From positions 1-35,626 of IMG/VR virus record IMGVR_UViG_3300042326_000155: 35,626 nt of DNA, one strand, 5' to 3'. This document shows, piece by piece, positions 14,919 through 23,004 of the stretch (positions are counted from its first letter, which is position 1; each line of letters starts with the position of its first letter). A program made the translations under genes and the position numbers. The DNA comes from a virus. Below the pieces are notes generated by a model. The model was given only the letters and a program-made list of their open reading frames with translations, searched no databases and had not been told where the DNA came from.

Positions 14919-15165
14919 CTTGTTCCTTAGTCCATAAACAGGCGTAGTTTTGTTGCAACAACGCCATCTCAGTTTGAAATAATTTTTGCAGTTCTGACAG
15001 TCTGCCGCCCTTGGTTTTCAACTCGACAAACCATGTCTGGCCATCGGGTAAACACGCAATGCGATCTGCTACACCTTTGCGTCCAGGCGAAGTAAACTTC
15101 CAAGTCCTGCCGCCGAAGCGCTGCACCGCCCAGTCAAAATAAATTTCAATTTCTTTTTCACGCAT
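14878..15165 (-). CDS. VRR-NUC domain nuclease
   Basis: 95 residues from ATG 15165 (MREKEIEIYFDW). The PD-(D/E)xK active site is complete: Asp34 (GVADRI), Glu48 and Lys50 (VELK), Gln60. Single-domain VRR-NUC proteins in phages cut branched DNA and may resolve replication or recombination intermediates. Upstream the frame is open for 11 more codons, but that part would overlap the promoter. The predicted transcription start falls on or one base before the ATG, so the mRNA would be leaderless. It is the first gene of the leftward nuclease/helicase block. Confidence 0.9.
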   Translation of the reverse strand: MREKEIEIYFDWAVQRFGGRTWKFTSPGRKGVADRIACLPDGQTWFVELKTKGGRLSELQKLFQTEMALLQQNYACLWTKEQVDAFIASVSRDSR

Positions 15166-15172
15166 GCCGCAA

Positions 15173-15200
15173 AGTATACATGTAAAAAAGATTTGCACAA
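15173..15200 (-). promoter_or_regulatory. Leftward sigma70-like promoter
   Basis: On the minus strand: -35 TTGTGC (15200-15195), 16-base spacer, -10 TATACT (15178-15173). The expected start of transcription is about 15166-15165, at the VRR-NUC ATG. The -35 box overlaps that of the rightward promoter. Confidence 0.7.
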
Positions 15201-15221
15201 CAATTATTTTTGTGCTACATT
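15193..15221 (+). promoter_or_regulatory. Rightward sigma70-like promoter for the replication block
   Basis: -35 TTGCAC (15193-15198), 17-base spacer, -10 TACATT (15216-15221) preceded by TGC, an extended -10. Transcription should start near 15228, giving a leader of about 22 bases before the GTG at 15251. Confidence 0.72.
15195..15215. promoter_or_regulatory. Inverted repeat shared by the divergent promoters, operator candidate
   Basis: GCACAA (15195-15200) and TTGTGC (15210-15215) form a perfect 6-bp inverted repeat around an AT-rich 9-base centre. It covers the -35 boxes of both divergent promoters, so one bound protein could control both blocks. Confidence 0.5.
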
Positions 15222-15250
15222 AAAGATTCATTAAACGAAAGGACAGTAAA

Positions 15251-15451
15251 GTGAAAAACATACCAGCGTTCCCCGCCATGCACTTTGACTTGGCAGACAA
15301 CGAACATGGCTTGACCATGCGCGACTACTTCGCAGCCAAAGCCATGCAAGGCTTATTAGCCTCTGAAGTTAACGCACCCTTAAAAACATTCGCAAATCAA
15401 GCCTACACAATGGCAGATGCAATGATGGAGGCACGCAATGCAGCACAGTAA
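15251..15451 (+). CDS. Small conserved-type phage protein, first gene of the replication block
   Basis: 66 residues from GTG 15251, with AAAGGA seven bases upstream. The segment LTMRDYFAAKAMQGLL (about residues 21-36) followed by a helical AYTMADAMMEAR tail is a pattern I associate with many small phage proteins of unknown role. It overlaps the nuclease gene by 14 bases. Being first behind the promoter, it is expected to be made early. Confidence 0.78.
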   Translation: MKNIPAFPAMHFDLADNEHGLTMRDYFAAKAMQGLLASEVNAPLKTFANQAYTMADAMMEARNAAQ

Positions 15452-16565
15452 TATCGTAGGCGGCTCGACAGCCAAGCGCGTCATCAACTGCCCAGGCAGT
15501 GTGGCGCTGGTGCAGAAGATGCCGCCCAAGCCCTCAAGCGAACACGCCGACCGTGGCACACTCTTGCACAACATGATGGAAGAAATCCTCACGTCAGGCG
15601 ATGCGCCCGAGAGTTTCATCGGCGCGCGTTACAACGATCAGATTCTCACGCAAGATTTGATCGACGAAAAAATCAAACCGGCCATGGAGGCGCTCGATGC
15701 GATTGACCCCGATCAGACAATGGAATATGAAGTCGAAACACGGGTTGGGTTCGGCGATCTTTTGCCTGGTGTTTTTGGTTCCACTGATCTTATTGGTCGG
15801 ATTGGTAGCCGTGCCATTGTGTTGGATTGGAAATTTGGTGATGGTGTCATGGTTGAAGTGGAAGAAAACCCGCAACTGATGTTCTACGCCGCCGCTGCCA
15901 TGCGTACTAAAGAAGCCGCATGGGCGTTTGAAGGCGCAACTGAGATCGAGATGGTCATTGTGCAACCTCCTGAAGTGCGCCGCTGGGTGACAACGCCTAT
16001 GCGTATTGCCCGTTTTGAGCAAGAGTTGGTGCAAGCGGTTCACGCGGCTGAGAAACCTAACGCGCAATTGGCCGTTGGCGATCACTGCCGTTGGTGCGCC
16101 GCCAAGCCAATCTGTCCTAAGATGACCGGCGCTGTTGACCGCGCATTGAAGGTGCAGATCGACGCCCTGCCAGCCGCGCAGATCAGCAACTATCTTAAGA
16201 ACGCTGACATGCTTGAGGACTGGATCAAAGACCTGCGCTTATTGGCGCTCCAGATGCTTGAGTCAGGTGCTAAGTTACCCGAATACAAACTGGTGGCCAA
16301 GCGTGCCATCCGTTCATGGTCAGACGAAGAGAAGGCCAAGGTCGCCCTCTTCGCACACGGCCTCACAGAATCTGAAGTGATGGAGTCCTCTGTCGTCTCC
16401 CCTGCGAAGGCCGAGAAGGCGTTGAAGAAACGCAAGCTCGGCCTACCAGAAGACCTCGTGGTCGCCATCTCGTCAGGTAACACTTTGGCAAGCGCGGATG
16501 ACCCGCGCCCCGAAGTGATGCTCTTGGGCAAACAGTTATCTGCTGCCCTTTCTAAAATCCAGTAA
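15438..16565 (+). CDS. DUF2800-type PD-(D/E)xK nuclease, Cas4/RecB-like
   Basis: 375 residues. The nuclease core shows GTLLH at about 41-45, Asp117 (GSTDLIG), Asp130 and Lys132 (LDWKFGDG), and a QLMFYAAAA helix. Four Cys sit in the iron-sulphur arrangement of Cas4/AddB proteins: Cys18 near the N-terminus (INCPGS) and Cys217, Cys220, Cys226 in the C-terminal part (HCRWCAAKPICP). It probably resects DNA ends for recombination-dependent replication. The C-terminal 100 residues are a helical domain of unknown role. It stands in front of the probable DNA-binding protein and the polymerase. Confidence 0.85.
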   Translation: MQHSNIVGGSTAKRVINCPGSVALVQKMPPKPSSEHADRGTLLHNMMEEILTSGDAPESFIGARYNDQILTQDLIDEKIKPAMEALDAIDPDQTMEYEVETRVGFGDLLPGVFGSTDLIGRIGSRAIVLDWKFGDGVMVEVEENPQLMFYAAAAMRTKEAAWAFEGATEIEMVIVQPPEVRRWVTTPMRIARFEQELVQAVHAAEKPNAQLAVGDHCRWCAAKPICPKMTGAVDRALKVQIDALPAAQISNYLKNADMLEDWIKDLRLLALQMLESGAKLPEYKLVAKRAIRSWSDEEKAKVALFAHGLTESEVMESSVVSPAKAEKALKKRKLGLPEDLVVAISSGNTLASADDPRPEVMLLGKQLSAALSKIQ

Positions 16566-16574
16566 AGGAAAATC

Positions 16575-17207
16575 ATGTCTAGTTTAGTAACCTTCTCTCA
16601 AGCAAACCTGCCAGCAGTTTCAACTCTGTCATCTGCGCTTCGTTCAATCCAAGCTGAAGTCGGCCCTGCCGGTGTTGTCATCCTCAAGATGGACAAGACT
16701 GGCCACTGGGTTTTCGGCGCGGATCAGACCGAAGTCGAAGACGACGCAGTGTGGGCTGTCAATCCCTTCTCTTTTGTCCACGGCTTTATTGCTTGGGGTG
16801 ATGGTGAAGTGTTGGGCGAAAAGATGACCAGCGTGAGCAACCCCTTGCCTGCTTTGGATGAGGCGCCCCCTCAAGCCAAGAAAGGTTGGGAGAGCCAAGT
16901 CGGTATGTCTTTGAAGTGCATTTCAGGCGAAGACAAAGGTATGGAAGCACGTTTCACCACCACGTCAGTGGGCGGTAAGCGCGCAGTTCAGACCTTGGCT
17001 GTTGCTCTGGCCGAGCAAGTCGAGAAAGACCAAACCAAGCCAGTGCCAGTCGTGCGTCTGAAGAAAGACCACTACGCTCACAAGTCCTACGGCAAAATCT
17101 ACACGCCAGTCTTTGAGATTGTCGAGTGGGTGTCGATGGATGGTGAGGCGCCTGAAGTAAAGGCCGAGCCGGAAGCTGCGCCAGCACGCCGCCGCCGTAG
17201 CGTCTAA
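16575..17207 (+). CDS. Probable single-stranded-DNA-binding-like protein of the replication block
   Basis: 210 residues, beta-rich in the middle (VVILKMDKTGHWVFGAD at about 34-50; VGMSLKCISG at about 109-118; KIYTPVFEIVEWV near 175-187) with an acidic then very basic tail (EAPEVKAEPEAAPARRRRSV). I do not recognise the family. In related replication modules the slot between the DUF2800 nuclease and the family A polymerase holds a ssDNA-binding protein, and the size and tail fit that role, so the call is by context. AAAGGA precedes the ATG and a hairpin follows the stop. Confidence 0.6.
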   Translation: MSSLVTFSQANLPAVSTLSSALRSIQAEVGPAGVVILKMDKTGHWVFGADQTEVEDDAVWAVNPFSFVHGFIAWGDGEVLGEKMTSVSNPLPALDEAPPQAKKGWESQVGMSLKCISGEDKGMEARFTTTSVGGKRAVQTLAVALAEQVEKDQTKPVPVVRLKKDHYAHKSYGKIYTPVFEIVEWVSMDGEAPEVKAEPEAAPARRRRSV

Positions 17208-17214
17208 CTTTCTG

Positions 17215-17238
17215 AAGCCCCGTGACAGGGGGCTTTGG
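17215..17238 (+). terminator. Hairpin between the DNA-binding protein and polymerase genes
   Basis: AAGCCCC (17215-17221), loop of seven bases, GGGGCTT (17229-17235), then T. The seven-pair stem with a short T run should act as a partial terminator, lowering polymerase expression relative to the abundant upstream protein. The GTG at 17222 lies in it and is not a start. Confidence 0.6.
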
Positions 17239-17251
17239 AAAGGAGATGCCA

Positions 17252-19153
17252 ATGCTTTGGTTAGATTTTGAGACTCGCAGTACATGCGACCTACGCGCCA
17301 AGGGCGTGTACAACTATGCGCAAGATAGCACAACTGAGGTCTTAATGTTGTCGTATGCGTTTGACGATGAGGATGTGGTGACATGGGTTCCGTCCCAGCC
17401 CTTCCCCGAGCGCGTGCGCAACTACACCGGCCAGATCAGGGCGCACAACGCGGCGTTTGAGCGCTTGATCTTTTGGTACGTCTTGCAGGTCAACTTTGAT
17501 CTCACACAATTTTATTGCACTGCAACACAAGCCCGCGCCAACTGCGCGCCTGGTAGTCTGGAGGACGTTGGCCGCTTTGCTGGCGCGCCCATGAAGAAAG
17601 ACCACAGAGGCGCGCAACTCATTCGCCTGATGTGCGTGCCGCCATTCAAAGACTCGCCAGAACTGATGGCCGAGATGATTGCCTATTGTGAGCAAGACGT
17701 CCGCGCCATGCGTGCAATCAGCAAGGCCATGCGCGATTTATCAGACATTGAGCTAAAAGACTACCACGTCAACGAGCAGATCAACGATCGCGGCGTGTTG
17801 GTCGACGTGCCGCTGTGCCATGCGGCTGTTAAGTTTGCGTCCGATGAACTGATCGAGATCGAAGAGATCGTCAAAGAAGTTACCGGCGGCGCTATCACTT
17901 CCGTTCGCTCCCCACGCATGCGTGAGTGGGTGCTTGAGCGCGTGGGTGACGAAGCTAAGAAGTTGATGGAAAAGGATGGCAAGTATTCCATCGACAAAAC
18001 TGTGCGTGCCAATTTACTAACGATGGAGAATCCCGATGAAGTCCCTGCCGATGTCCAAGAAGTTATCCAATGCGCCGACGACCTCTGGGCGTCCTCGGTG
18101 GCAAAGTTCAGCCGACTCGCAGCTTTGGCAGATGAGGAGGATGAACGAGTACGAGGAGCGTTCGTATTTGCTGGCGGCTTGGCAACAGGACGCGCATCGT
18201 CCTACGGCGCGCAAGTCCACAACTTCACCCGCAAGTGCGCGGATGAGCCAGAGGCCGTCAGACAAGCCATGGTCAGAGGACACGCAATCGTGCCTCGGTA
18301 TGGAAAGCGCGTTACCGATGTTCTCAAAGGAATGCTCCGTCCCGCACTCATACCCGCCGCAGGGAAGCATTTTGTGGTTGCCGACTGGGCGGCCATTGAA
18401 GCGCGTGTCAACCCGTGGCTTTCCGGTCGAGGAGACGATAAACTGGAACTATTCCGCACTGGGGAAGACGTCTATAAAGTCAATGCCGCCGCAACGTTTA
18501 ATGTCCGAGTCGATGCCGTCACAAAAGACCAGCGCCAGATCGGAAAGGTTCAGGAACTTGCCTGCGGCTTTGCTGGTGGTGTGGGAGCTTTTGCTGCCAT
18601 GGGCCGCGCTTATGGCATTTCTTTACCTGAGCCTGTCGCCAAGCGAATGGTCGATGGCTGGCGCCGTGCTAATCCTTGGTCTGTTCCTTATTGGTCGGCG
18701 CTTGAAGAATCTTACACCCGCGCCATGAGAAACAAGGGGCGTGAATTTAAGGCTGGCCGTATAACATATTTGTTTGACGGCTTGCACTTATGGTATGCCC
18801 TACCCTCTGGTCGCATTTTGTGCTACCCCTATGCCAAATTGGAATCGGAGGGCGTCACTTATGCCAAAGCGGCATGGAAGCCCGCGCAAGATGCAAAAGA
18901 ATGGCCACGCGCCCGCCTTTGGAAAGGCTTGGCATGTGAAAATGTGACTCAGGCTGTGGCCAACGATCTGCTTCGCCACGCCCTGCGCCAACTCGATGAC
19001 GTTGTGCTACATGTGCATGATGAGATCGTATTAGAGACGGCGAACCCTAACGCCGCAGAAGAATTAAAACGTGTGATGTGTACAGCGCCAGCATGGGCAG
19101 ACGGCCTGCCTTTGAACGCTGAAGTTGAAACTATGAAAAGGTATGGCAAATGA
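17252..19153 (+). CDS. DNA polymerase, family A, with 3'-5' exonuclease domain
   Basis: 633 residues from ATG 17252 (AGGAG six bases upstream). Exonuclease motif I is LDFETRS (Asp5, Glu7); motif II is HNAAFERL, with Glu where Asp is usual; motif III is YCEQDVRA. Polymerase motif A is VADWAAIEAR (Asp378), motif B is the RQIGKVQELACGF region and motif C is VHDEI (Asp590). The 5'-3' exonuclease domain of bacterial Pol I is absent, as in T7-like replicases. It copies the phage genome together with the primase-helicase encoded directly downstream (ATGA overlap). Confidence 0.93.
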   Translation: MLWLDFETRSTCDLRAKGVYNYAQDSTTEVLMLSYAFDDEDVVTWVPSQPFPERVRNYTGQIRAHNAAFERLIFWYVLQVNFDLTQFYCTATQARANCAPGSLEDVGRFAGAPMKKDHRGAQLIRLMCVPPFKDSPELMAEMIAYCEQDVRAMRAISKAMRDLSDIELKDYHVNEQINDRGVLVDVPLCHAAVKFASDELIEIEEIVKEVTGGAITSVRSPRMREWVLERVGDEAKKLMEKDGKYSIDKTVRANLLTMENPDEVPADVQEVIQCADDLWASSVAKFSRLAALADEEDERVRGAFVFAGGLATGRASSYGAQVHNFTRKCADEPEAVRQAMVRGHAIVPRYGKRVTDVLKGMLRPALIPAAGKHFVVADWAAIEARVNPWLSGRGDDKLELFRTGEDVYKVNAAATFNVRVDAVTKDQRQIGKVQELACGFAGGVGAFAAMGRAYGISLPEPVAKRMVDGWRRANPWSVPYWSALEESYTRAMRNKGREFKAGRITYLFDGLHLWYALPSGRILCYPYAKLESEGVTYAKAAWKPAQDAKEWPRARLWKGLACENVTQAVANDLLRHALRQLDDVVLHVHDEIVLETANPNAAEELKRVMCTAPAWADGLPLNAEVETMKRYGK

Positions 19154-21456
19154 ATTTTCTTGAATTTTTAATTTCCTTGGCACCCGAGGGTGAGACAGCG
19201 CTGATCGTGCGCCAGAAACCCATGCTCAAAGACGGTGAGATGCAATTCCACGCAGACGGCGCTATCAAATGCACATGGCCTGCAATGCTTCCCACCGCAC
19301 GCATCAAGCCCGACTGGGCAATCTATGGCAATACGGCCAGCTTTATCATAGACCGCTTCAAAGATGGCCACGTCTCAGCGTCTGCCGCCAACTGCGAGTA
19401 TGTGCTTGTGATGGTGCTTGATGATGTGGGCACCAAAGCCGCCATCCCGCCACTTGAGCCGACTTGGAAGATCGAGACGTCTGAAGGTTCGTTTCAGTGG
19501 GGTTATGCCTTTTCAGACCAGCCTACAAAGATGGACTTCGCAGCCGCTATCAAAGCCATCGCCGATGCAGGCTACACTGATGCTGGCGCTATCAACGCGG
19601 TGCGTAATTTCCGTTTGCCCGGCTCGATTAACTTGAAGCCCGGTCGTGAGAACTTTGCCGCCAAGTTGATTGAGTTTGAACCCAAGCGCGAATTCACCCT
19701 TGATGAAATTTGCACAGCCTTGAATGTCACCCCCGCGCCTGCTGACTCGATTGGCGTGCGCCCTATTCGCTTGTCAGACGATGGCGCTGACGATGTGATG
19801 GCATGGCTGTCAGGCCAAGGCGTGCTGTTGTCAAAACCCAACGCTGAGGGCTGGGCCGGTGTGATCTGCCCAAACTCTTCCGAGCATACTGATGGCAACC
19901 CCGAGGGCCGTTACATGCCCGCTAACCGTGCTTACCGTTGCCTGCACAGCCATTGTGTTGACTTTGACTCTAATGCGTTCTTGCAATGGGTGTCAGATCA
20001 AGGCGGCCCCAAGCACGCCCCCGGTTTGCGCGAAGAGTTACTCACGTTTGCCATGGACGCGGCGCTTGCTAAACTGACCCCTAATGAGGCTTACCCTGAC
20101 GCGGCTGCGGCCATCGTCGCCGAGGTCGAGCGCAAGGAACTGGGCCGCATTGAAAAGGACGGTTGGTGGGAGCGCTTCGCGTACATTCAAGACGATGACG
20201 CTTACTTTGACATGCAAGACCGCCGCGAGATCGGACGCGGTACGTTTAACGCTTTGTTCCGTCACATTGACTGCAAGTCAATCAACAACGTTAAGCGCAA
20301 GATTGAGGCGTCTGTCTGCTTTGATGAAAACCGCCAAGCCAAGGGTGCCAAGACTTTGGTCGGCGTGACCTACGCCCCCGGCGAGAACATCCTTTGCGCC
20401 CGTGAGGGTCTGGTGTACGGCAACCGATGGCGTGACGCCCGCCCACCCGTGGCTGGTGGTGTTGACCCTACGCCGTGGCTTGACCATGTGACGCGCATGA
20501 TTCCCGATGACATTGAGCGCGAGCATGTTCTGAACGTGATGGCCTTTAAAGTGCAAAACGCCAACGTCAAGGTCAATCACGCCGTGTTGCATGGCGGGCA
20601 CCCAGGCTCAGGCAAGGACACCATGTGGGCGCCGTTTTTTTGGGCTATTGGTGGCGAGTCCTTGGCTAACGTCAAGAAGCTCGATAACAAAGACTTGTCA
20701 ACCCCTTGGGGTTATCACCTTGAATGTGAGGTGCTGATTATCAATGAACTGCGCCAGCCCGAGGCGTCTGACCGCCGCGCCCTTGAGAACAGTCTTAAGC
20801 CCGTGATCGCCGCACCCCCTGAATACTTGTCAATTCAGCGTAAGGGTCTGGCCCCCTATGAGGCCGTGAACCGTTTGCAAGTGGTGGCGTTCTCGAATGA
20901 ACGCATGGCGATAACCATCCCTTCAAATGACCGCCGGTGGTTTGTATTGTGGTCTGACGCCCTTTGCATGGACTCTGACGCCGCCGCCCGTATGTGGGCA
21001 TGGTACAAGGCGGGCGGGTTTGCGGCGGTGGCGGCGTGGCTTGCCGCCCGTGACGTGTCGGCCTTTAACGCCGGTGCTGCCCCTCCGATGACTGAGGCTA
21101 AGGCCATCATGGTCGAGACGGGCATGAGTGGCGCTGAGTCGTTCCTTGTTGAGATGATGCGCTCTCGCATTGGTGAGTTCGCCGCCGGTGTGCTGGGTGG
21201 CCCGTGGCAGTCGGTCTGCGACCGCCTGACTGGACAAGCCCCGACCGGCATGAAATTGCCCGTGGCGGCTTTGTTGCATGCCTTCCGTGAGTCGGGCTGG
21301 GTTGATATGGGTCTGCTCAAGTCGCGGGCGCACACGACCAAAAAGCACATTTTCTGCGCCCCTGATATGGTCAACCGTGGCAAGTCAGAATTGAGAGACG
21401 CGGTGCAAGTGTTGCCGGATTCTAAAATCGCACCGTTGGTGCGGTTGGTGAAGTAA
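19150..21456 (+). CDS. Primase-helicase (RepB/AEP-type primase, zinc motif, SF3-type helicase)
   Basis: 768 residues. The N-terminal 200 residues resemble RepB-like archaeo-eukaryotic primases (VLVMVLDDVG; FQWGYAF; AVRNFRLPGSINLKPGRE). A Cys/His cluster follows (Cys240, His246, Cys264, His266, Cys269), fit to bind zinc. The C-terminal half is a DUF5906/SF3-type helicase: Walker A GHPGSGKDT (Lys489), Walker B EVLIINEL, and LQVVAFSNE as sensor region. The protein should unwind and prime phage DNA for the family A polymerase. A bidirectional terminator follows the stop. Confidence 0.9.
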   Translation: MNFLEFLISLAPEGETALIVRQKPMLKDGEMQFHADGAIKCTWPAMLPTARIKPDWAIYGNTASFIIDRFKDGHVSASAANCEYVLVMVLDDVGTKAAIPPLEPTWKIETSEGSFQWGYAFSDQPTKMDFAAAIKAIADAGYTDAGAINAVRNFRLPGSINLKPGRENFAAKLIEFEPKREFTLDEICTALNVTPAPADSIGVRPIRLSDDGADDVMAWLSGQGVLLSKPNAEGWAGVICPNSSEHTDGNPEGRYMPANRAYRCLHSHCVDFDSNAFLQWVSDQGGPKHAPGLREELLTFAMDAALAKLTPNEAYPDAAAAIVAEVERKELGRIEKDGWWERFAYIQDDDAYFDMQDRREIGRGTFNALFRHIDCKSINNVKRKIEASVCFDENRQAKGAKTLVGVTYAPGENILCAREGLVYGNRWRDARPPVAGGVDPTPWLDHVTRMIPDDIEREHVLNVMAFKVQNANVKVNHAVLHGGHPGSGKDTMWAPFFWAIGGESLANVKKLDNKDLSTPWGYHLECEVLIINELRQPEASDRRALENSLKPVIAAPPEYLSIQRKGLAPYEAVNRLQVVAFSNERMAITIPSNDRRWFVLWSDALCMDSDAAARMWAWYKAGGFAAVAAWLAARDVSAFNAGAAPPMTEAKAIMVETGMSGAESFLVEMMRSRIGEFAAGVLGGPWQSVCDRLTGQAPTGMKLPVAALLHAFRESGWVDMGLLKSRAHTTKKHIFCAPDMVNRGKSELRDAVQVLPDSKIAPLVRLVK

Positions 21457-21458
21457 AA

Positions 21459-21486
21459 AAGAAGGCCCCGATTAAGGGGCCTTTTT
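21459..21486. terminator. Bidirectional intrinsic terminator
   Basis: GGCCCC (21464-21469), loop GATTAA, GGGGCC (21476-21481), flanked by an A run on the left and a T run on the right, so it works on both strands. It separates the rightward replication block from the leftward small-gene block. Confidence 0.88.
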
Positions 21487-21502
21487 AATGGTGTGGCAAC
21501 CG

Positions 21503-21562
21503 TTACAGATCAAGGAGAATTGACAGTAACGCGCCCAGTATAAGCGCAATTAGTAAAACCAT
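21503..21562 (-). CDS. 19-residue hydrophobic peptide
   Basis: ATG 21562 shares its A with the stop of the upstream gene, and AAGGAG lies about six bases before it. The peptide (MVLLIALILGALLSILLDL) is one short membrane helix. It is the last gene before the terminator. The good ribosome site and the exact coupling make translation believable, but a peptide this small could be chance. Confidence 0.45.
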   Translation of the reverse strand: MVLLIALILGALLSILLDL

Positions 21563-21762
21563 CAATAACTCCTTGTCATGGCCTCCAACGCGCCTCTGTT
21601 GAGTAATCTGCGCGCCTCTTGCCCCTCGGCTTGAGCGCGTTTGTACTCGTGTTCATTGGCCTTGCCTAATTCGTGCTGATAGCCTAAGTCGATGTAGTAA
21701 TGCTCGGCGTACGTCAACGGCCTAAACGGTGCCAATGCTTCGGCGATAACTGGGTGGGTCAT
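21562..21762 (-). CDS. Small unrecognised helical protein
   Basis: 66 residues from ATG 21762, which overlaps the previous stop (ATGA) behind a GGAGGCG ribosome site. Helical and charged, with a Tyr-rich segment (LTYAEHYYIDLGYQHELGKANEHEYKRAQ) in the middle. An ATG 24 bases earlier is possible but ignores the coupling. No function recognised. Confidence 0.7.
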   Translation of the reverse strand: MTHPVIAEALAPFRPLTYAEHYYIDLGYQHELGKANEHEYKRAQAEGQEARRLLNRGALEAMTRSY

Positions 21763-22172
21763 TTGAGCGCCTCCGTCAAGATACACTGAGCCGTGTCGAT
21801 GTCACCCAGCTTAAGGGCGTCAAGGGCTTGCACAATGGCTTGTTTTGCCGTGATCTTGCGCGCCTTTGGTGCCGGTGGCGTCCAGTCGGGGTCAAGTTCC
21901 TCCAGCACTTCAGGAAACGCGCCATCGTAAAGCGCGGGCGTGCCGTGATAGTTTGCGCAGCCGTGCGCGCAGTCAATCATGCGGCGGCGCTCATTTAATC
22001 GGGTATAAGCGCGTACGTATTCACACGCGCTCATGTTTGGGTTCCACTTTGGATAATCGCGCTTCTCACTGACTGTTTTAACCTTGGGCGGCTTGTCCAT
22101 ATCGGCGCGGTATTGCATCGCGTTTTCAGGCTTGCATTTTACTTTGATGCCGTGGTGTGTGAATTCGATCAT
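21759..22172 (-). CDS. Unrecognised early protein with His/Cys-rich centre
   Basis: 137 residues from ATG 22172, one base after the previous stop; an ATG nine bases earlier is possible. The middle (CAHGCANYHGT, about residues 69-79) has a Cys/His cluster that could bind a metal. The C-terminal 35 residues are a clear amphipathic helix pair (ITAKQAIVQALDALKLGDIDTAQCILTEAL). Nothing identifies the function; it is the second-largest protein of the early chain. Confidence 0.75.
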   Translation of the reverse strand: MIEFTHHGIKVKCKPENAMQYRADMDKPPKVKTVSEKRDYPKWNPNMSACEYVRAYTRLNERRRMIDCAHGCANYHGTPALYDGAFPEVLEELDPDWTPPAPKARKITAKQAIVQALDALKLGDIDTAQCILTEALK

Positions 22173-22173
22173 G

Positions 22174-22389
22174 TTATACATCCCAGTCTTCGGTTGAAAT
22201 TTTGATGTTGCAAAAGTCGGCGTGCGCCGCGTGGATATGCTCACGCATGAGCGTACAGATGGTTTCGATTAACTCGCTACCTACTAGGTCGTTAATCGTG
22301 ACCGTGGCGAACGGTTCGGCCTCGATGCCTTCCGGCGTGAACGCGTTGCCACGGTGAAACGTTATTTTTGTGCGGTCGTAATGGTTCAT
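22174..22389 (-). CDS. Small unrecognised early protein
   Basis: 71 residues, acidic and His-rich, with a beta-rich first half (KITFHRGNAF; FATVTINDLVG) and a helix (SELIETICTLMREHIHAAH) in the second. ATG overlaps the previous stop (ATGA). No domain recognised. Confidence 0.7.
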   Translation of the reverse strand: MNHYDRTKITFHRGNAFTPEGIEAEPFATVTINDLVGSELIETICTLMREHIHAAHADFCNIKISTEDWDV

Positions 22390-22589
22390 AATTTTTTAAT
22401 CCGATAATCTGCGGGGTTAAAGTCTGCAAGGTGTTTGCATGAGGCTTCAAAGGCCATATCGTCAAGAAAGCCCGCAAGTTCTGCGGCGGCTTCGGCGTAA
22501 GTGTTGAACTGAACCGGCTCCACGCCGTCCTCCGTCCAAGTGTTTTCCCATTGATTGAGAAAAGTCAGGGTTTGTACTTCGTAGGTCAT
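22386..22589 (-). CDS. Small acidic early protein
   Basis: 67 residues. Starts MTYEVQTLTF and continues with a Trp-rich acidic stretch (WENTWTEDGVEPVQF) and an Ala-rich helix (YAEAAAELAGFLDDMAFEA). Its start belongs to the repeated junction GAGGTGACGGCATGA shared with three neighbours. The beta-helix pattern is like other small phage proteins that bind host targets; function unknown. Confidence 0.72.
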   Translation of the reverse strand: MTYEVQTLTFLNQWENTWTEDGVEPVQFNTYAEAAAELAGFLDDMAFEASCKHLADFNPADYRIKKL

Positions 22590-22834
22590 GCCGTCACCTC
22601 AAAATCTAAGTCTGCGCTGATAAAGTACAAAGACCGCCCATCCTTCAATTGAATGTAGCAATAGGCGTGGTCGTCTGGGTCTGCGGGGTCGTCGCCTTGC
22701 GTTGCGCCCTCTAGTTCTGCCGCGCTGATATAAACAATGTCGCCTAAGGTGTCGTACTTCTCAAAAGTAGCGGAGGCGGGCACCGATAACCCCTCCTCTG
22801 CTAGATCGTCTCTCATGCGTGCGGTGTAGGTCAT
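22586..22834 (-). CDS. Acidic early protein ending VTA
   Basis: 82 residues, strongly acidic (GDDPADPDDHAY at about 48-59). The last codons, GAG GTG ACG GCA, encode EVTA and at the same time make the ribosome site and part of the start of the next gene. It begins MTYTARMRDD, like the MTY start of its downstream neighbour. An acidic DNA-mimic role (as in T7 Ocr) is possible in principle, but there is no direct sign of it. Confidence 0.72.
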   Translation of the reverse strand: MTYTARMRDDLAEEGLSVPASATFEKYDTLGDIVYISAAELEGATQGDDPADPDDHAYCYIQLKDGRSLYFISADLDFEVTA

Positions 22835-23004
22835 TCCGTCACCTCCTCAATGTCCGTGTCTGTCCATTCGCCCGTGTGCAAGTAGTCGCCTTCGTCACGT
22901 TGCAACATGCCAAGGGCGATATTCTCGGCTTCGTCTCTATCCTCGGCTTCTACCTCATAATGAGCATAAGTTTCATATTTAAAACTGACTGAATAGGTTT
23001 TCAT
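22831..23004 (-). CDS. Acidic 57-residue early protein ending VTE
   Basis: The protein reads as beta strand (KTYSVSFKYETYAHYEVEAED), helix (RDEAENIALGMLQRDEGDY) and an acidic tail (DTDIEEVTE), net charge strongly negative. This strand-helix pattern with an EAED turn is common in small DpnD/PcfM-like proteins, but I cannot assign it firmly. Start and end both lie in repeated junctions. Confidence 0.72.
   Translation of the reverse strand: MKTYSVSFKYETYAHYEVEAEDRDEAENIALGMLQRDEGDYLHTGEWTDTDIEEVTE

Noticed and set aside
17222-17251. GTG at 17222 as polymerase start
   Set aside because: It lies in the hairpin stem region and has no ribosome site; ATG 17252 has AGGAG at good distance and starts directly before exonuclease motif I.
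18036-18728. 230-codon frame on the plus strand inside the polymerase gene
   Set aside because: Lies wholly within the polymerase, whose motifs are clear; Ser/Arg-rich composition typical of an out-of-frame reading.
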